A stretch of DNA of 64,000 bases from Halarcobacter bivalviorum (GTDB lineage: Bacteria; Campylobacterota; Campylobacteria; Campylobacterales; Arcobacteraceae): positions 1,736,001-1,800,000 of the forward strand of contig NZ_CP031217.1 of the NCBI RefSeq assembly GCF_003346815.1, read 5' to 3'. Below are positions 35,989-44,531 of this stretch, piece after piece. Each line of letters opens with the position of its first letter. Within the stretch, counting starts at the first letter, position 1. The position numbers and the translations under genes were made by a program. The notes beneath the pieces are model-generated. The model made no database searches and had not been told where the DNA came from. It worked only from the letters and a program-made list of their open reading frames with translations.

Positions 35989-36041
35989 TAATGAGAGCAA
36001 GCATTAGCGAAGGAGAAGAATAAAAAATGTCGCTCTCATTA
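35989..36041. repeat. Inverted repeat with a purine-rich loop in a 295-bp gap
   Basis: TAATGAGAGC (35989-35998) and GCTCTCATTA (36032-36041) are perfect 10-bp arms, with an inner CATT/AATG pair and a loop containing AGCGAAGGAGAAG. No T-tract follows on either strand, so it is not a standard terminator. The gap (35931-36225) separates divergent genes and otherwise shows only their promoters. Candidate structured RNA or protein-binding site. Confidence 0.45.
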
Positions 36042-36225
36042 AGTTTTGGCTGTGTAGTTTACATCAAAATTTTTTAATGTATTGAAATCTTATCAAACTA
36101 CTCTTAACTAAAAAACAGAGTTTAAAACAAATAGGAGTATTTTAGTCTTATTTAAGTTTTAATCTTCTTTTAACAAATTATGAGAATTCTTTAGATACTA
36201 TTTCAAGACTATTATAAGGATTAAC

Positions 36226-36975
36226 ATGCAATATTTTGGAACACTTGAAACTAAGTATGAAGAGGTGTTTTTAACATCTAGTTATTTATACTTTAATAAA
36301 GAAAATGAAGAGATTGATGCCAAACAATTAAAACAATTAATAAAAACAACTAAAGATAAAAAGAAAAATATTATTGGTACTATAATTTTATATAACCCAG
36401 TAGTTACTCCTATTGGCTATGATTCAAATAAGTATTTACTTGATCAAGACTTTGATAAATTTGATGAAATGATTGAATTAAAATGTGAGAACTATATTAC
36501 TTTATTTAAACATGCAATGCAAGGTAAGTTTGATGGTAAACTTGTTGAAATAATTAACCTATTTAATCTTGTAGAAAAAAATATTGATGCTTCATCACTA
36601 TTAATGAAGTTTGATAGTGATTTAGAAATTTATTATTCTCAACAAAACACTGAATTTGATAGAGATATCATGTATTTAGATTGTAAAAATATTATTCCAA
36701 AAGGAAAATTTGTATTTTTTGCTTGGGGAGAAAAAGTAAATCCTAAAGAGTTTATCTATATTAATAACTATGCACAAACTATTTTTAGAAGATGTAAAGA
36801 TGAACTAAACAAAAATGTTGCTTTTGCTTATAAAAGAGAAAAAACTTTACAATGGTCTGAAGACTTTATCCAATTTGCTTCACCAATGCAAGCTTCAAAG
36901 TTTAAAGGCTCTATTGAAAAAGCAATAAAAAAATCCTTTGAAAGCTTTCCTCCTATTAGTGAGCCTTATAATTAA
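36226..36975 (+). CDS. Hypothetical protein, 249 aa
   Basis: Not recognised. Soluble and charged, with no signal peptide. The first 70 residues look alpha/beta (EEVFLTSSYLYFNKENEEID, then IIGTIILYNPVVTPIGY). A conserved-looking stretch is GKFVFFAWGEKVNPKEF near residue 170. The ATG has AAGGA upstream and the codon use is ordinary, so it is a real gene. It stands alone between the inverted-repeat gap and the ferritin-like gene. Confidence 0.7.
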   Translation: MQYFGTLETKYEEVFLTSSYLYFNKENEEIDAKQLKQLIKTTKDKKKNIIGTIILYNPVVTPIGYDSNKYLLDQDFDKFDEMIELKCENYITLFKHAMQGKFDGKLVEIINLFNLVEKNIDASSLLMKFDSDLEIYYSQQNTEFDRDIMYLDCKNIIPKGKFVFFAWGEKVNPKEFIYINNYAQTIFRRCKDELNKNVAFAYKREKTLQWSEDFIQFASPMQASKFKGSIEKAIKKSFESFPPISEPYN

Positions 36976-37054
36976 AACATAAATATTCATTGACTTTATT
37001 TTTTTTGTTTGATATTATAGTAATACTAATTGTTACTTCAAGAGGGAGAAGAAA

Positions 37055-37522
37055 ATGAATGTCTATGAATATGCAATGAAGGTAGAAAAAGAGGGAGAAG
37101 CCTACTATAGAGAGATGGCTGAAATATCACCTAATGCAGGTTTAAAAAGAATATTTACTATGCTTGCAGATGAAGAAGTAAAACACTACAATGTTTTTAA
37201 AAGCATGATGAAAAAAGAAAAATTAGATTTAGAAAATCTAAACTTACTTACTGATACTGATACTATCTTTGCAACTCTTTCAAAAGAGAAAGATAATGTA
37301 GCTTTTGATGAGAAACAGATAAACTACTATAAAGATGCAATTTCTAGAGAAGAAAACTCTCATAATTTTTATATTGAAAAATCAAAAGATATTGATGATG
37401 AGAATGAAAGACAGATTTTTCTAGAAATAGCTCATGAAGAGGTTAAACACAAAAAAATACTTGAAGAGATTGTTCATTTTCTTGAAGAACCAGAAAACTG
37501 GGTTGCTAGTGCAGAGTTTTAA
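37055..37522 (+). CDS. Ferritin-like di-iron protein (rubrerythrin/erythrin domain, no rubredoxin)
   Basis: 155 aa, an all-helical four-helix bundle. Iron-ligand motifs are visible: EKEGEAYYREMAE and LADEEVKHYNVF in the first half, REENSHNFY and AHEEVKHKKILEEI in the second (E and ExxH pairs). The C-terminal rubredoxin domain of classical rubrerythrin is absent. The likely role is peroxide reduction or iron handling under microaerobic conditions. The SD GAGGGAGAAG precedes the ATG. Its last base abuts the stop of the convergent small membrane gene. Confidence 0.88.
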   Translation: MNVYEYAMKVEKEGEAYYREMAEISPNAGLKRIFTMLADEEVKHYNVFKSMMKKEKLDLENLNLLTDTDTIFATLSKEKDNVAFDEKQINYYKDAISREENSHNFYIEKSKDIDDENERQIFLEIAHEEVKHKKILEEIVHFLEEPENWVASAEF

Positions 37523-37816
37523 TTAAAAAGAGGCTAGCCTTTGAATTAAGGCTTTAGCTTCTTTCTCTGTAAAAAAAATATTATTGTGTAACTGATTACT
37601 TGCTTTCTTTAAATACTCGATTTTCTTAGTTGTTAATAATGAAGAATCATTTTTATATTTTTCAATAATTTCTAGCATCTCATCTTCATATTTTTGAATT
37701 AATTCCTCTTTTTTTAAAGCTGATGAACGATACTCTTTATTTTTTGTTTTATCAGCAAAAAAGAAGAATAAAAAAGCAAATAAAGCTACAATTAGTACAA
37801 ATAAAAGAAGTTCCAA
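37523..37816 (-). CDS. Small membrane-anchored protein, unknown function
   Basis: 97 aa. An N-terminal helix (LLLFVLIVALFAFLFFFFA, residues about 3-21) anchors a charged, helical cytoplasmic domain. It is 8 bp downstream of the 401-aa membrane gene on the same strand and so probably in one transcript with it. I recognise no family. Confidence 0.65.
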   Translation of the reverse strand: MELLLFVLIVALFAFLFFFFADKTKNKEYRSSALKKEELIQKYEDEMLEIIEKYKNDSSLLTTKKIEYLKKASNQLHNNIFFTEKEAKALIQRLASF

Positions 37817-37824
37817 ATTAGACC

Positions 37825-39030
37825 TTAATCAACTCTTGGCTGAACTACTGGTTTTTCTTTCTTTTTAGAACTTGACTGATTAAAAGATTTTGCTTCAATT
37901 GCAATTGACTCTGCTCTTTTTGCAATCATTAAAGCCTCTTCAATCTTTTTATTATTTTCAATATCAGTTTTAATTCTATCAACTCTTTCAATTAAACTTC
38001 TAAACTCAGTATGTCCTAAAACTTCTAAAACACCAGGAGATTTTGATACAAATTCAATATGCTCTTTATCTCTCCAATTTGTAGTTAAAGAGTTATCTAT
38101 ATAATCTTTGTACTCATTTTCAATTTTAGTAGGATTTGCAATAAAAGCTAAATCTAAATTTAAATCCTCTTTTTTATTGAATAGTTGATTATAAAGCTGT
38201 TGTAAATAAAAACTATTTTTTAAACTTTTAATATATTCATATACTCTATTTTTTTCATCTTTATTATATAAATACTCTAAGATATTGATTGATACCTCAT
38301 CTTCACCAGAAGAGAATATCTTTTCAATTTTTTCATTACAATAATCAAAGATTTGATTAGAGTTCTCTTTATCTAATTTCTCTATAAATTTAAATAATTC
38401 TAAATTATATGAAAAACTAAACTTACTTAAATTTGCAAAAAATTTATCTAGGATTTGCCAAGGTGAGTTTTGCTTATTTGCATATTTAATAATTGAGTTT
38501 ACATTTTCTACTTCTTCACAAGTAAAATATGTTGAATTAAAATATTCTTCTATCTCTTTATTTAAGTCAGTACTTAAAAGAGAAGAAGCTTTTTCTTTAA
38601 AATACGAACTAAGCTTATCATTGTTATATTTTTTTGAATTAGAAGATAAAGAGTCAAATCTTTTACTTATAATTTGATACTTCTCTATCTTTTCTTTTAT
38701 AGAAAAAGATGATAAAACTTTTAAAGTTTTATAAAAAAGTTTCTCTTTATTCTCATCAAGTGAGTTTGCAATACGAACTCCTCTTTTTGGTAATTCATTT
38801 ACAAAAAGTACTAATTTAGCATTTAAGTCATTGAAATTTTTAATTTCATCAATTTTTGAAAGTTCTTTTAAAACAAGTGAACGTTTTATACTATTATTTA
38901 TAAAAAAATATGCAAGTGCTACTAAAACTAGTAGCCCTGCAATAATTATTAAAGTCTCATTTGGTGCTTGTTTATAAATTTGAAATAAATTATAGTTAGA
39001 TTCTTTTGCAATAGTTAAAAAATCATTCAT
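37825..39030 (-). CDS. Membrane protein with large helical cytoplasmic domain, unknown function
   Basis: 401 aa. One transmembrane helix near residues 28-46 (TLIIIAGLLVLVALAYFFI) is followed by ~350 residues of Lys/Glu/Asn-rich helices without Cys pairs or recognisable catalytic motifs. The end is basic (SSKKKEKPVVQPRVD). The SD AAAGGA precedes the ATG. Together with the 97-aa membrane protein just downstream it may form a small complex, a guess based on operon order. Confidence 0.7.
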   Translation of the reverse strand: MNDFLTIAKESNYNLFQIYKQAPNETLIIIAGLLVLVALAYFFINNSIKRSLVLKELSKIDEIKNFNDLNAKLVLFVNELPKRGVRIANSLDENKEKLFYKTLKVLSSFSIKEKIEKYQIISKRFDSLSSNSKKYNNDKLSSYFKEKASSLLSTDLNKEIEEYFNSTYFTCEEVENVNSIIKYANKQNSPWQILDKFFANLSKFSFSYNLELFKFIEKLDKENSNQIFDYCNEKIEKIFSSGEDEVSINILEYLYNKDEKNRVYEYIKSLKNSFYLQQLYNQLFNKKEDLNLDLAFIANPTKIENEYKDYIDNSLTTNWRDKEHIEFVSKSPGVLEVLGHTEFRSLIERVDRIKTDIENNKKIEEALMIAKRAESIAIEAKSFNQSSSKKKEKPVVQPRVD

Positions 39031-39090
39031 AATAAACTATCCTTTAAGTGTAAAAAATAGTTATTAGTATACTAAAATAAACCTCATAAA

Positions 39091-39651
39091 CTATTTACTA
39101 AGATAGTTTTCTAAGTCCTTTTCTCCAACTTCTCCAACATATTTCTTTAAAAATCTTCCATCTTTTCCATAAAGAAAAGATTCTGGTATTTTATTAACAT
39201 CATCAAAAGCTTTTGCCATTCTAAAGTTTTCTTCACCTACTGTAATAGGAAATTTAATATTATGTTTTTCCATAAAAGCTGCTAACTCTTGAGCATCTTT
39301 ATCTCTTTCAAATAAAATCCCTATTAGCTCAAACTTATCTTTATATTTTTCATACATTTTATTAAATACAGGCATCTCTTTTATACAAGGAGGACACCAA
39401 GTTGCCCAAAAATTAAGTAAAACATACTTTCCTTTTAACTCTTCTGATGTTAAAACATCATTTTCAACTTTTAAAGTAATAACTCTACCATCTGTTGTTT
39501 TTAAGTTATATGTCTTATTACTCTGTTTTTTTAGCTCTTCAAAATTTGTGTTATTTTCTACTACTGTTGCTGCTTCATCATTTGAGTTACAACCAGTAAA
39601 TAAGAAAACCGCTAACAATGAAATAAAAACTAAAGATAATTTTTTTATCAT
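39091..39651 (-). CDS. TlpA/ResA-family thioredoxin-like lipoprotein
   Basis: 186 aa. The lipoprotein signal ends FLFTGC (Cys21), and a thioredoxin fold follows with the active site WATWCPPC and a cis-Pro region (KIPESFLYG). Proteins of this family keep periplasmic thiols reduced, often for cytochrome c heme attachment. It sits 11 bp downstream of dsbB-like, so an oxidase and a thioredoxin-like protein are made together. Confidence 0.92.
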   Translation of the reverse strand: MIKKLSLVFISLLAVFLFTGCNSNDEAATVVENNTNFEELKKQSNKTYNLKTTDGRVITLKVENDVLTSEELKGKYVLLNFWATWCPPCIKEMPVFNKMYEKYKDKFELIGILFERDKDAQELAAFMEKHNIKFPITVGEENFRMAKAFDDVNKIPESFLYGKDGRFLKKYVGEVGEKDLENYLSK

Positions 39652-39662
39652 ATTTTTTCCTT

Positions 39663-40082
39663 TTATGATTTGATTTTTTTCTGTCCACTTATTAATAATA
39701 TTGCAATTAAAACATAAGCAGCAAGTGATAAAAATGGAATATTAATAAATCCTAGATATTCAAAATATTCTGTTGAACAAGGAACTCCTTGTTTACAAGG
39801 AACTGCACTTTCTGGAATAATACCCCACATTAATAGATTATGATAAATTGCAAAAAGTAAACCTACTACAACAAGTGGAGCTGAATATTTAAATAACTTA
39901 TCATCTGGATATAACAGATTAAGTAAAAATATTAAAACTAAAGGATACATAAAAATCCTTTGATACCAACACATACTACAAGGAATAAACTCCATTACCT
40001 CACTAAAAAAAAGTGATCCCAAAGTAGCAAGCGAAGCTATAATAAACATCGCAAGTACAAAATTTGAATTAATTGTTTTCAT
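39663..40082 (-). CDS. DsbB-family disulfide bond formation protein
   Basis: 139-aa inner-membrane protein with four hydrophobic helices. The first periplasmic Cys pair is in PCSMCWYQR (C-x2-C at the loop, with the DsbB WYQR signature). The second pair is PCKQGVPCS. These re-oxidise DsbA and pass electrons to quinone. It is shorter than E. coli DsbB (176 aa) and of the size usual in small DsbB proteins. Paired with the TlpA-like gene. Confidence 0.9.
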   Translation of the reverse strand: MKTINSNFVLAMFIIASLATLGSLFFSEVMEFIPCSMCWYQRIFMYPLVLIFLLNLLYPDDKLFKYSAPLVVVGLLFAIYHNLLMWGIIPESAVPCKQGVPCSTEYFEYLGFINIPFLSLAAYVLIAILLISGQKKIKS

Positions 40083-40171
40083 TCTAACTAAACGTCCTAT
40101 TTTTTCTTTTATTTTATAATTTTCTTGTGTAAAGTCTGTGTAAATAAAGCCTTATTATAGAAAATACTTTT

Positions 40172-41101
40172 TTATGATGTTCTTATAGAAGTAGCAGTAA
40201 GTAAAGTATAATATTTACCTGTAAGTGTTACTCTAAACTTTTTTTGTTGCAAATACTTTTTACAAAAGAAAGCATCTTTATATAATAATGATTGTTCGCA
40301 AAAACTATAATTTGGAGCTTTTGCACCATATATAACCTCTCCTCCAACCCATCTACAATTAGGAAAACCTAAAATAACTGCACCATCTTTTTTTAAATAA
40401 TTTTGAACTATATGCATAAAAATAGAATTAAATTCTAAATTTGAACTTTGTAAAGTTCCTATAGAAATAATAAGATCAAATTTACCTAGATTTAATTCAT
40501 CTAAACAATTAATATCATGTACATAAAACTTTACATTTTTATCTTCTTTGAACTTTTCACTAGCACTTTTTATAGCAGAAGAACAATAATCAATCCCAGT
40601 AAACTCAATATTTTTAAACTCTTCGTTGAAAGCACTTTTTATTAATTCAAATTCTTCAGCATTGTTTACACCTAAATTTAAAACTCTTTTTCTTTTTTCA
40701 ATTTTTGTATTCTTTAAAGCTTGCAGATATGAATAAAAAAACTCCGGCTCTTCATTTTTATTAATTCTTGAAAATTCAGAAGTAACCCCATATTTTTCTT
40801 CAACCTCTTTGATTGAATGAAAACTCTTTTCTTCTAGCTTTATGAAACTTAGCTCAACAAAATGTTTATCAACTATTTTAGGAGTCATCATTCTAAAATA
40901 AAATTTCTCTGCTAAATCATTCCAAGACTTATATGACCTTGAAATATACTCTTTTTCATCAATTATTATTATTTCCCCTGCATAATTATTTAAACATAAA
41001 TCTGGATTAATAACATTTATTTTTATTATTTCTTCATTTTTTTTATTATTAAAAAAAGTATAAATCTCAATTAAAGGTTGATTTGTAAAAAAATTTTTCA
41101 T
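40172..41101 (-). CDS. SAM-dependent methyltransferase, class I
   Basis: 309 aa. The C-terminal half is a Rossmann-like SAM domain: VLNLGVNNAEEFELI (motif I; the usual GxGxG is G-V-N-N-A here), FTGIDYCSSAIKSA (motif II acidic residue), VKFYVHDIN and FDLIISIGTLQSS (motif IV). The N-terminal ~130 residues are a separate domain. The final residues LTATSIRTS end without further motifs. The substrate is unknown. It is divergent from the histidine kinase gene. Confidence 0.8.
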   Translation of the reverse strand: MKNFFTNQPLIEIYTFFNNKKNEEIIKINVINPDLCLNNYAGEIIIIDEKEYISRSYKSWNDLAEKFYFRMMTPKIVDKHFVELSFIKLEEKSFHSIKEVEEKYGVTSEFSRINKNEEPEFFYSYLQALKNTKIEKRKRVLNLGVNNAEEFELIKSAFNEEFKNIEFTGIDYCSSAIKSASEKFKEDKNVKFYVHDINCLDELNLGKFDLIISIGTLQSSNLEFNSIFMHIVQNYLKKDGAVILGFPNCRWVGGEVIYGAKAPNYSFCEQSLLYKDAFFCKKYLQQKKFRVTLTGKYYTLLTATSIRTS

Positions 41102-41183
41102 ATTTTTCCATTTTTTATAGGAAGTATATCTAAGTTTAACTACTAAAAAGTTATAATTTTATACATTTTTTAGGCTATGTGGG

Positions 41184-43100
41184 ATGATATTTCAAAACGA
41201 AAAACAACTTTTAAAAATAATTAAATATACACCTTCCTTTTTTATTATTATTTTATCATTAATAATTATTATTTTTCAATTTATTGATAAGAACCAAACA
41301 TTTGAAAAAGAAAAAAATAGAATTACACAAGAATACATAGAAGAGAATAAAAAAATCATTGAAACAAGAGTTAATTCAACATATGATTTTATTGTAAGAG
41401 AAAAACAAAATACTCAACAAGAATTAGAACACTCTTTAAAAAATGCAGTTGAGAATGCTTATTCAATTGCTAACTCAATATATCAAAAGAACAAAGATAA
41501 AGAACCTGCTTTAATAAAAAAACTTATAATTGATGCCTTAAGAGATATTAGATTCAATGAAGGAAGAGGATACTATTTTATCTATGAAAAAAGTGGAAAG
41601 AATTTACTACTTCCTTATAAAGAAGAGTGGGAAGGTAAAAATCTAATAAATCATCAAGATTCAAAAGGAACTTATATTATTCAAGATATGAAAGAAATTC
41701 TTTCTAAAAAAGATGAAACTTTCTATTCTTGGTATTGGTATAATCCTAAAAAACCAGATATTATGAGAGAAAAACTTGGTTTCGTAAAGAACTTTACACC
41801 TTTTGATTGGTTTATAGGTACAGGAGAATATGTAAAAGAGTTTGAAAAACGAGTTCAAGAAAAAGTTTTAGGACATATTAAGAAATTAAGATTTGGTAAA
41901 AATGGGTATATCTTTATAATCACTTATGACTCTATTTATTTAAGCCACATAAAAAAAGAGTATATAGGCAATGATGCTATAACTAATAACGACACAGAAA
42001 AAGTAAAAAGTGTAATTGATAAGTTAATAGAAATATCAAAAAAAGGTCAAGGTTTTTATGAATATATTCAGCATACAAAACCTGATGGAACAGAATCTAT
42101 TAAAAAAATTAGTTATGTAAAAGGATTAGAAGATTGGCAATGGGTTGTAGGAACAGGTTTTTATGAAGATGAATTAAAAGAAGCAATTAATAGAAAAAAA
42201 GAGGAGATAGAAAATAAATATAAAGAGAGTTTTTATAATACCTTAAAAGTATCTATTTTCTTAGCAATTTTCTTACTTATTAGTTCTATTTATTTTTCAA
42301 AAGTTTTACAAAGAAAATTTAAAAAATATAAAAATGAAATTAGACAACATCTATTAGAAAATACTAGACAACAAAATATCTTAGCTCAACAATCAAAAAT
42401 GGCAGCAATGGGCGAAATGATAGGAAATATTGCTCATCAATGGAGACAACCACTTTCTACTATCTCTACAACAGCAACAGGATTAAAACTTCAAAAAGAA
42501 CTAGGAATCCTAGATGAAAGCTTTTTAGAAGATAGTCTTGAAGGAATCAATAATTCAGCACAATATTTATCTAAAACTATTGATGACTTTAGAAACTTTT
42601 TTAGAATAGATAAAAATAAAATAGAGTTCTCTATTCAGAAAGCTTTAGATAAAGCTTTATCATTAGTTTATGTACAATTCCATAATAAAGATATTGAAAT
42701 TATAAAAAATAGTTTTGATATGAATATTACAAATTTAGAAAATGAATTTATCCAAGTAGTAATAAATATTTTAAACAATGCGAGAGATGAACTTATAAAA
42801 AAAGAGTCTTCATATAAAAAATATATTTTTATAAATGTCTCAAAAAAAGGCAAACTTCTTAAAATAAATATTAAAGATAATGCTGGAGGAATAAAAGAAG
42901 ATATTATTTCAAGAATCTTTGAACCTTATTTTACAACAAAACATAAAGCACAAGGTACAGGAATAGGTTTATATATGAGTCAAGAGATTATTACTAAAAA
43001 TATGAATGGTGAAATCTTTGTTGAAAATATCTCTTTCAACTATAATAATATTGATTATAAAGGTGCTTCTTTTATTATTTATCTACCATGTGATAATTAA
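41184..43100 (+). CDS. Sensor histidine kinase with two Cache domains
   Basis: 638 aa. A membrane helix (about 14-32) is followed by a periplasmic region with two successive single-Cache domains (GRGYYFIYEKSGKNLLLPYK, then GKNGYIFIITYDSIYLSH), each with the WF/WQ-VGTGxY signature (DWFIGTGEYVKEF, DWQWVVGTGFYEDEL). A second helix lies near 350-370. The kinase core has the H-box IAHQWRQPL (His418) typical of Campylobacterota, an N-box NILNNARDEL, NAGGI and GTGIGLYMSQEII. It probably senses a small organic ligand. No response-regulator gene is adjacent. Confidence 0.93.
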   Translation: MIFQNEKQLLKIIKYTPSFFIIILSLIIIIFQFIDKNQTFEKEKNRITQEYIEENKKIIETRVNSTYDFIVREKQNTQQELEHSLKNAVENAYSIANSIYQKNKDKEPALIKKLIIDALRDIRFNEGRGYYFIYEKSGKNLLLPYKEEWEGKNLINHQDSKGTYIIQDMKEILSKKDETFYSWYWYNPKKPDIMREKLGFVKNFTPFDWFIGTGEYVKEFEKRVQEKVLGHIKKLRFGKNGYIFIITYDSIYLSHIKKEYIGNDAITNNDTEKVKSVIDKLIEISKKGQGFYEYIQHTKPDGTESIKKISYVKGLEDWQWVVGTGFYEDELKEAINRKKEEIENKYKESFYNTLKVSIFLAIFLLISSIYFSKVLQRKFKKYKNEIRQHLLENTRQQNILAQQSKMAAMGEMIGNIAHQWRQPLSTISTTATGLKLQKELGILDESFLEDSLEGINNSAQYLSKTIDDFRNFFRIDKNKIEFSIQKALDKALSLVYVQFHNKDIEIIKNSFDMNITNLENEFIQVVINILNNARDELIKKESSYKKYIFINVSKKGKLLKINIKDNAGGIKEDIISRIFEPYFTTKHKAQGTGIGLYMSQEIITKNMNGEIFVENISFNYNNIDYKGASFIIYLPCDN

Positions 43101-43114
43101 TATACTCTTTGTTA

Positions 43115-43142
43115 TTGACTTGCAACTAATTAATGCTATAAT
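43115..43142 (+). promoter_or_regulatory. Near-consensus sigma70 promoter of the phoH-like gene
   Basis: TTGACT (43115-43120) and TATAAT (43137-43142) are 16 bp apart. The ATG at 43149 starts 7 bp after the -10 box, exactly where transcription should begin, and there is no SD, so the mRNA is predicted to be leaderless. Confidence 0.7.
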
Positions 43143-43148
43143 TTTTCT

Positions 43149-44531
43149 ATGAAAGATAAAATTTATGTAATAGACACAAATATTATTTTGCAAAATATGC
43201 AAAATCTAAATAGAATCTCAGATAACAGCACAAATACAATTGTAATCCCAGAAACTGTTTTATTAGAACTTGAAGACAAAAAAAAGTTAACTAATGAGCT
43301 AGGATTTTATTCAAGAGAGTTTGCAAGACTTTTAGCAAAAATGAAAATAAAAGAAGTTGATTATAAACTAGGCTTTAAAGTTGTAAAACTTTATAATGAT
43401 GAACTAACTTTACATATTATTTCTAAAGATAAATATGAATCAGAAATTGAGCAAACTCATCTTAGTGAAAGTAATGATAAAAGAATAATCGAAGTTGCTG
43501 CAATAGCACAAGATTATTATAAAGGTCATCAAACTATCTTTTTATCTTTAGATGTTTATGCAAGAACTTTTGCCCTATTTAAAGGTATTAAAGCTGAAAC
43601 TCTACATGATGATAAATCTACAGTTCCAGATTTTGAATTTGTAAAATATATAAAACTTGACTCTTCTCTTTTTAATTCTTTAGATAAAGCTGATATAAAA
43701 GAGTATGATAAAGAGTACAAAAATGAAAACTTTTGCTATATCTTTGAGAGTGAAGATGGAAACTCTTGCCATGGAATAATTATCAATGAAAAAATAAACC
43801 TTTTAAGTGAAGCCGATTTTAAATCCTTACAAGTAAAACCTGTAAATCTAAAACAAAAACTATTTATGAAAGCTATCTTAACAGATATGTTTGATTTACT
43901 TGTAATTGATGCAAAAGCTGGTTCAGGTAAAACATTAATGTCTATTGTAAGTGCCATGAGATTAATTGATTTAGGGCATTATGATAAAATTGTTTATGTA
44001 AGAAACTCTATTGAATCTCTTGATAAAGGTGCAGATGTAGGATATTTAGCAGGAAATGATGAAAAATTTCGTATTTATAATATGGCACTTCAAGATACTT
44101 TAGAATTCATTGCAAAGAAACATCTTAAAAAAAATGAAAGCAGAGAAAATAAAGAGTCAATAGAATCTAAAATCTCTGAGCTTACTTCTAAATATTGTAT
44201 TGAAACACTTTGGCCTGGAGAAGCAAGAGGTAGAACTCTTTCTAGTGCAGTTGTTATTATGGATGAGTGGCAAAACTCATCAGAGAAAACTACTCAACTT
44301 ATCTTAAGTAGACTTGATGAATCTTGTATGGCGATTGTAATTGGTTCAAATAGACAAATCGATAATTTATATTTAAATAAATATAATAATGGTCTTACAA
44401 CTCTTCTAAAACAAACCAGACATAAACATGATGAGATAAATATGTTTGCCATTGAGTTAGAAAAAGCAGTAAGAGGTAAATTTGCTGAATTTACAGAAAG
44501 AATATTTGAAAGGAAACACAATACAAAATAG
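43149..44531 (+). CDS. PIN-PhoH protein (YlaK type), RNase/ATPase
   Basis: 460 aa. An N-terminal PIN nuclease domain (residues about 1-145) has the acidic DTN at residue 9 and ETVLLELEDKKK. A PhoH ATPase domain (about 225-455) has Walker A AKAGSGKT (255-262) and a Walker B VVIMDEWQN, where DEAQN is usual. Proteins of this kind couple ATP-driven RNA unwinding to PIN cleavage (family knowledge). Its 3' end overlaps the HD gene, so the two are likely co-expressed. Confidence 0.9.
   Translation: MKDKIYVIDTNIILQNMQNLNRISDNSTNTIVIPETVLLELEDKKKLTNELGFYSREFARLLAKMKIKEVDYKLGFKVVKLYNDELTLHIISKDKYESEIEQTHLSESNDKRIIEVAAIAQDYYKGHQTIFLSLDVYARTFALFKGIKAETLHDDKSTVPDFEFVKYIKLDSSLFNSLDKADIKEYDKEYKNENFCYIFESEDGNSCHGIIINEKINLLSEADFKSLQVKPVNLKQKLFMKAILTDMFDLLVIDAKAGSGKTLMSIVSAMRLIDLGHYDKIVYVRNSIESLDKGADVGYLAGNDEKFRIYNMALQDTLEFIAKKHLKKNESRENKESIESKISELTSKYCIETLWPGEARGRTLSSAVVIMDEWQNSSEKTTQLILSRLDESCMAIVIGSNRQIDNLYLNKYNNGLTTLLKQTRHKHDEINMFAIELEKAVRGKFAEFTERIFERKHNTK

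Noticed and set aside
36979-36990. ATAAATATTCAT, a possible fourth TetR-type operator near the ferritin-like gene
   Set aside because: The left arm is broken (ATAAA), it is not near a hydrogenase gene, and one-mismatch hits are expected by chance in such AT-rich DNA.
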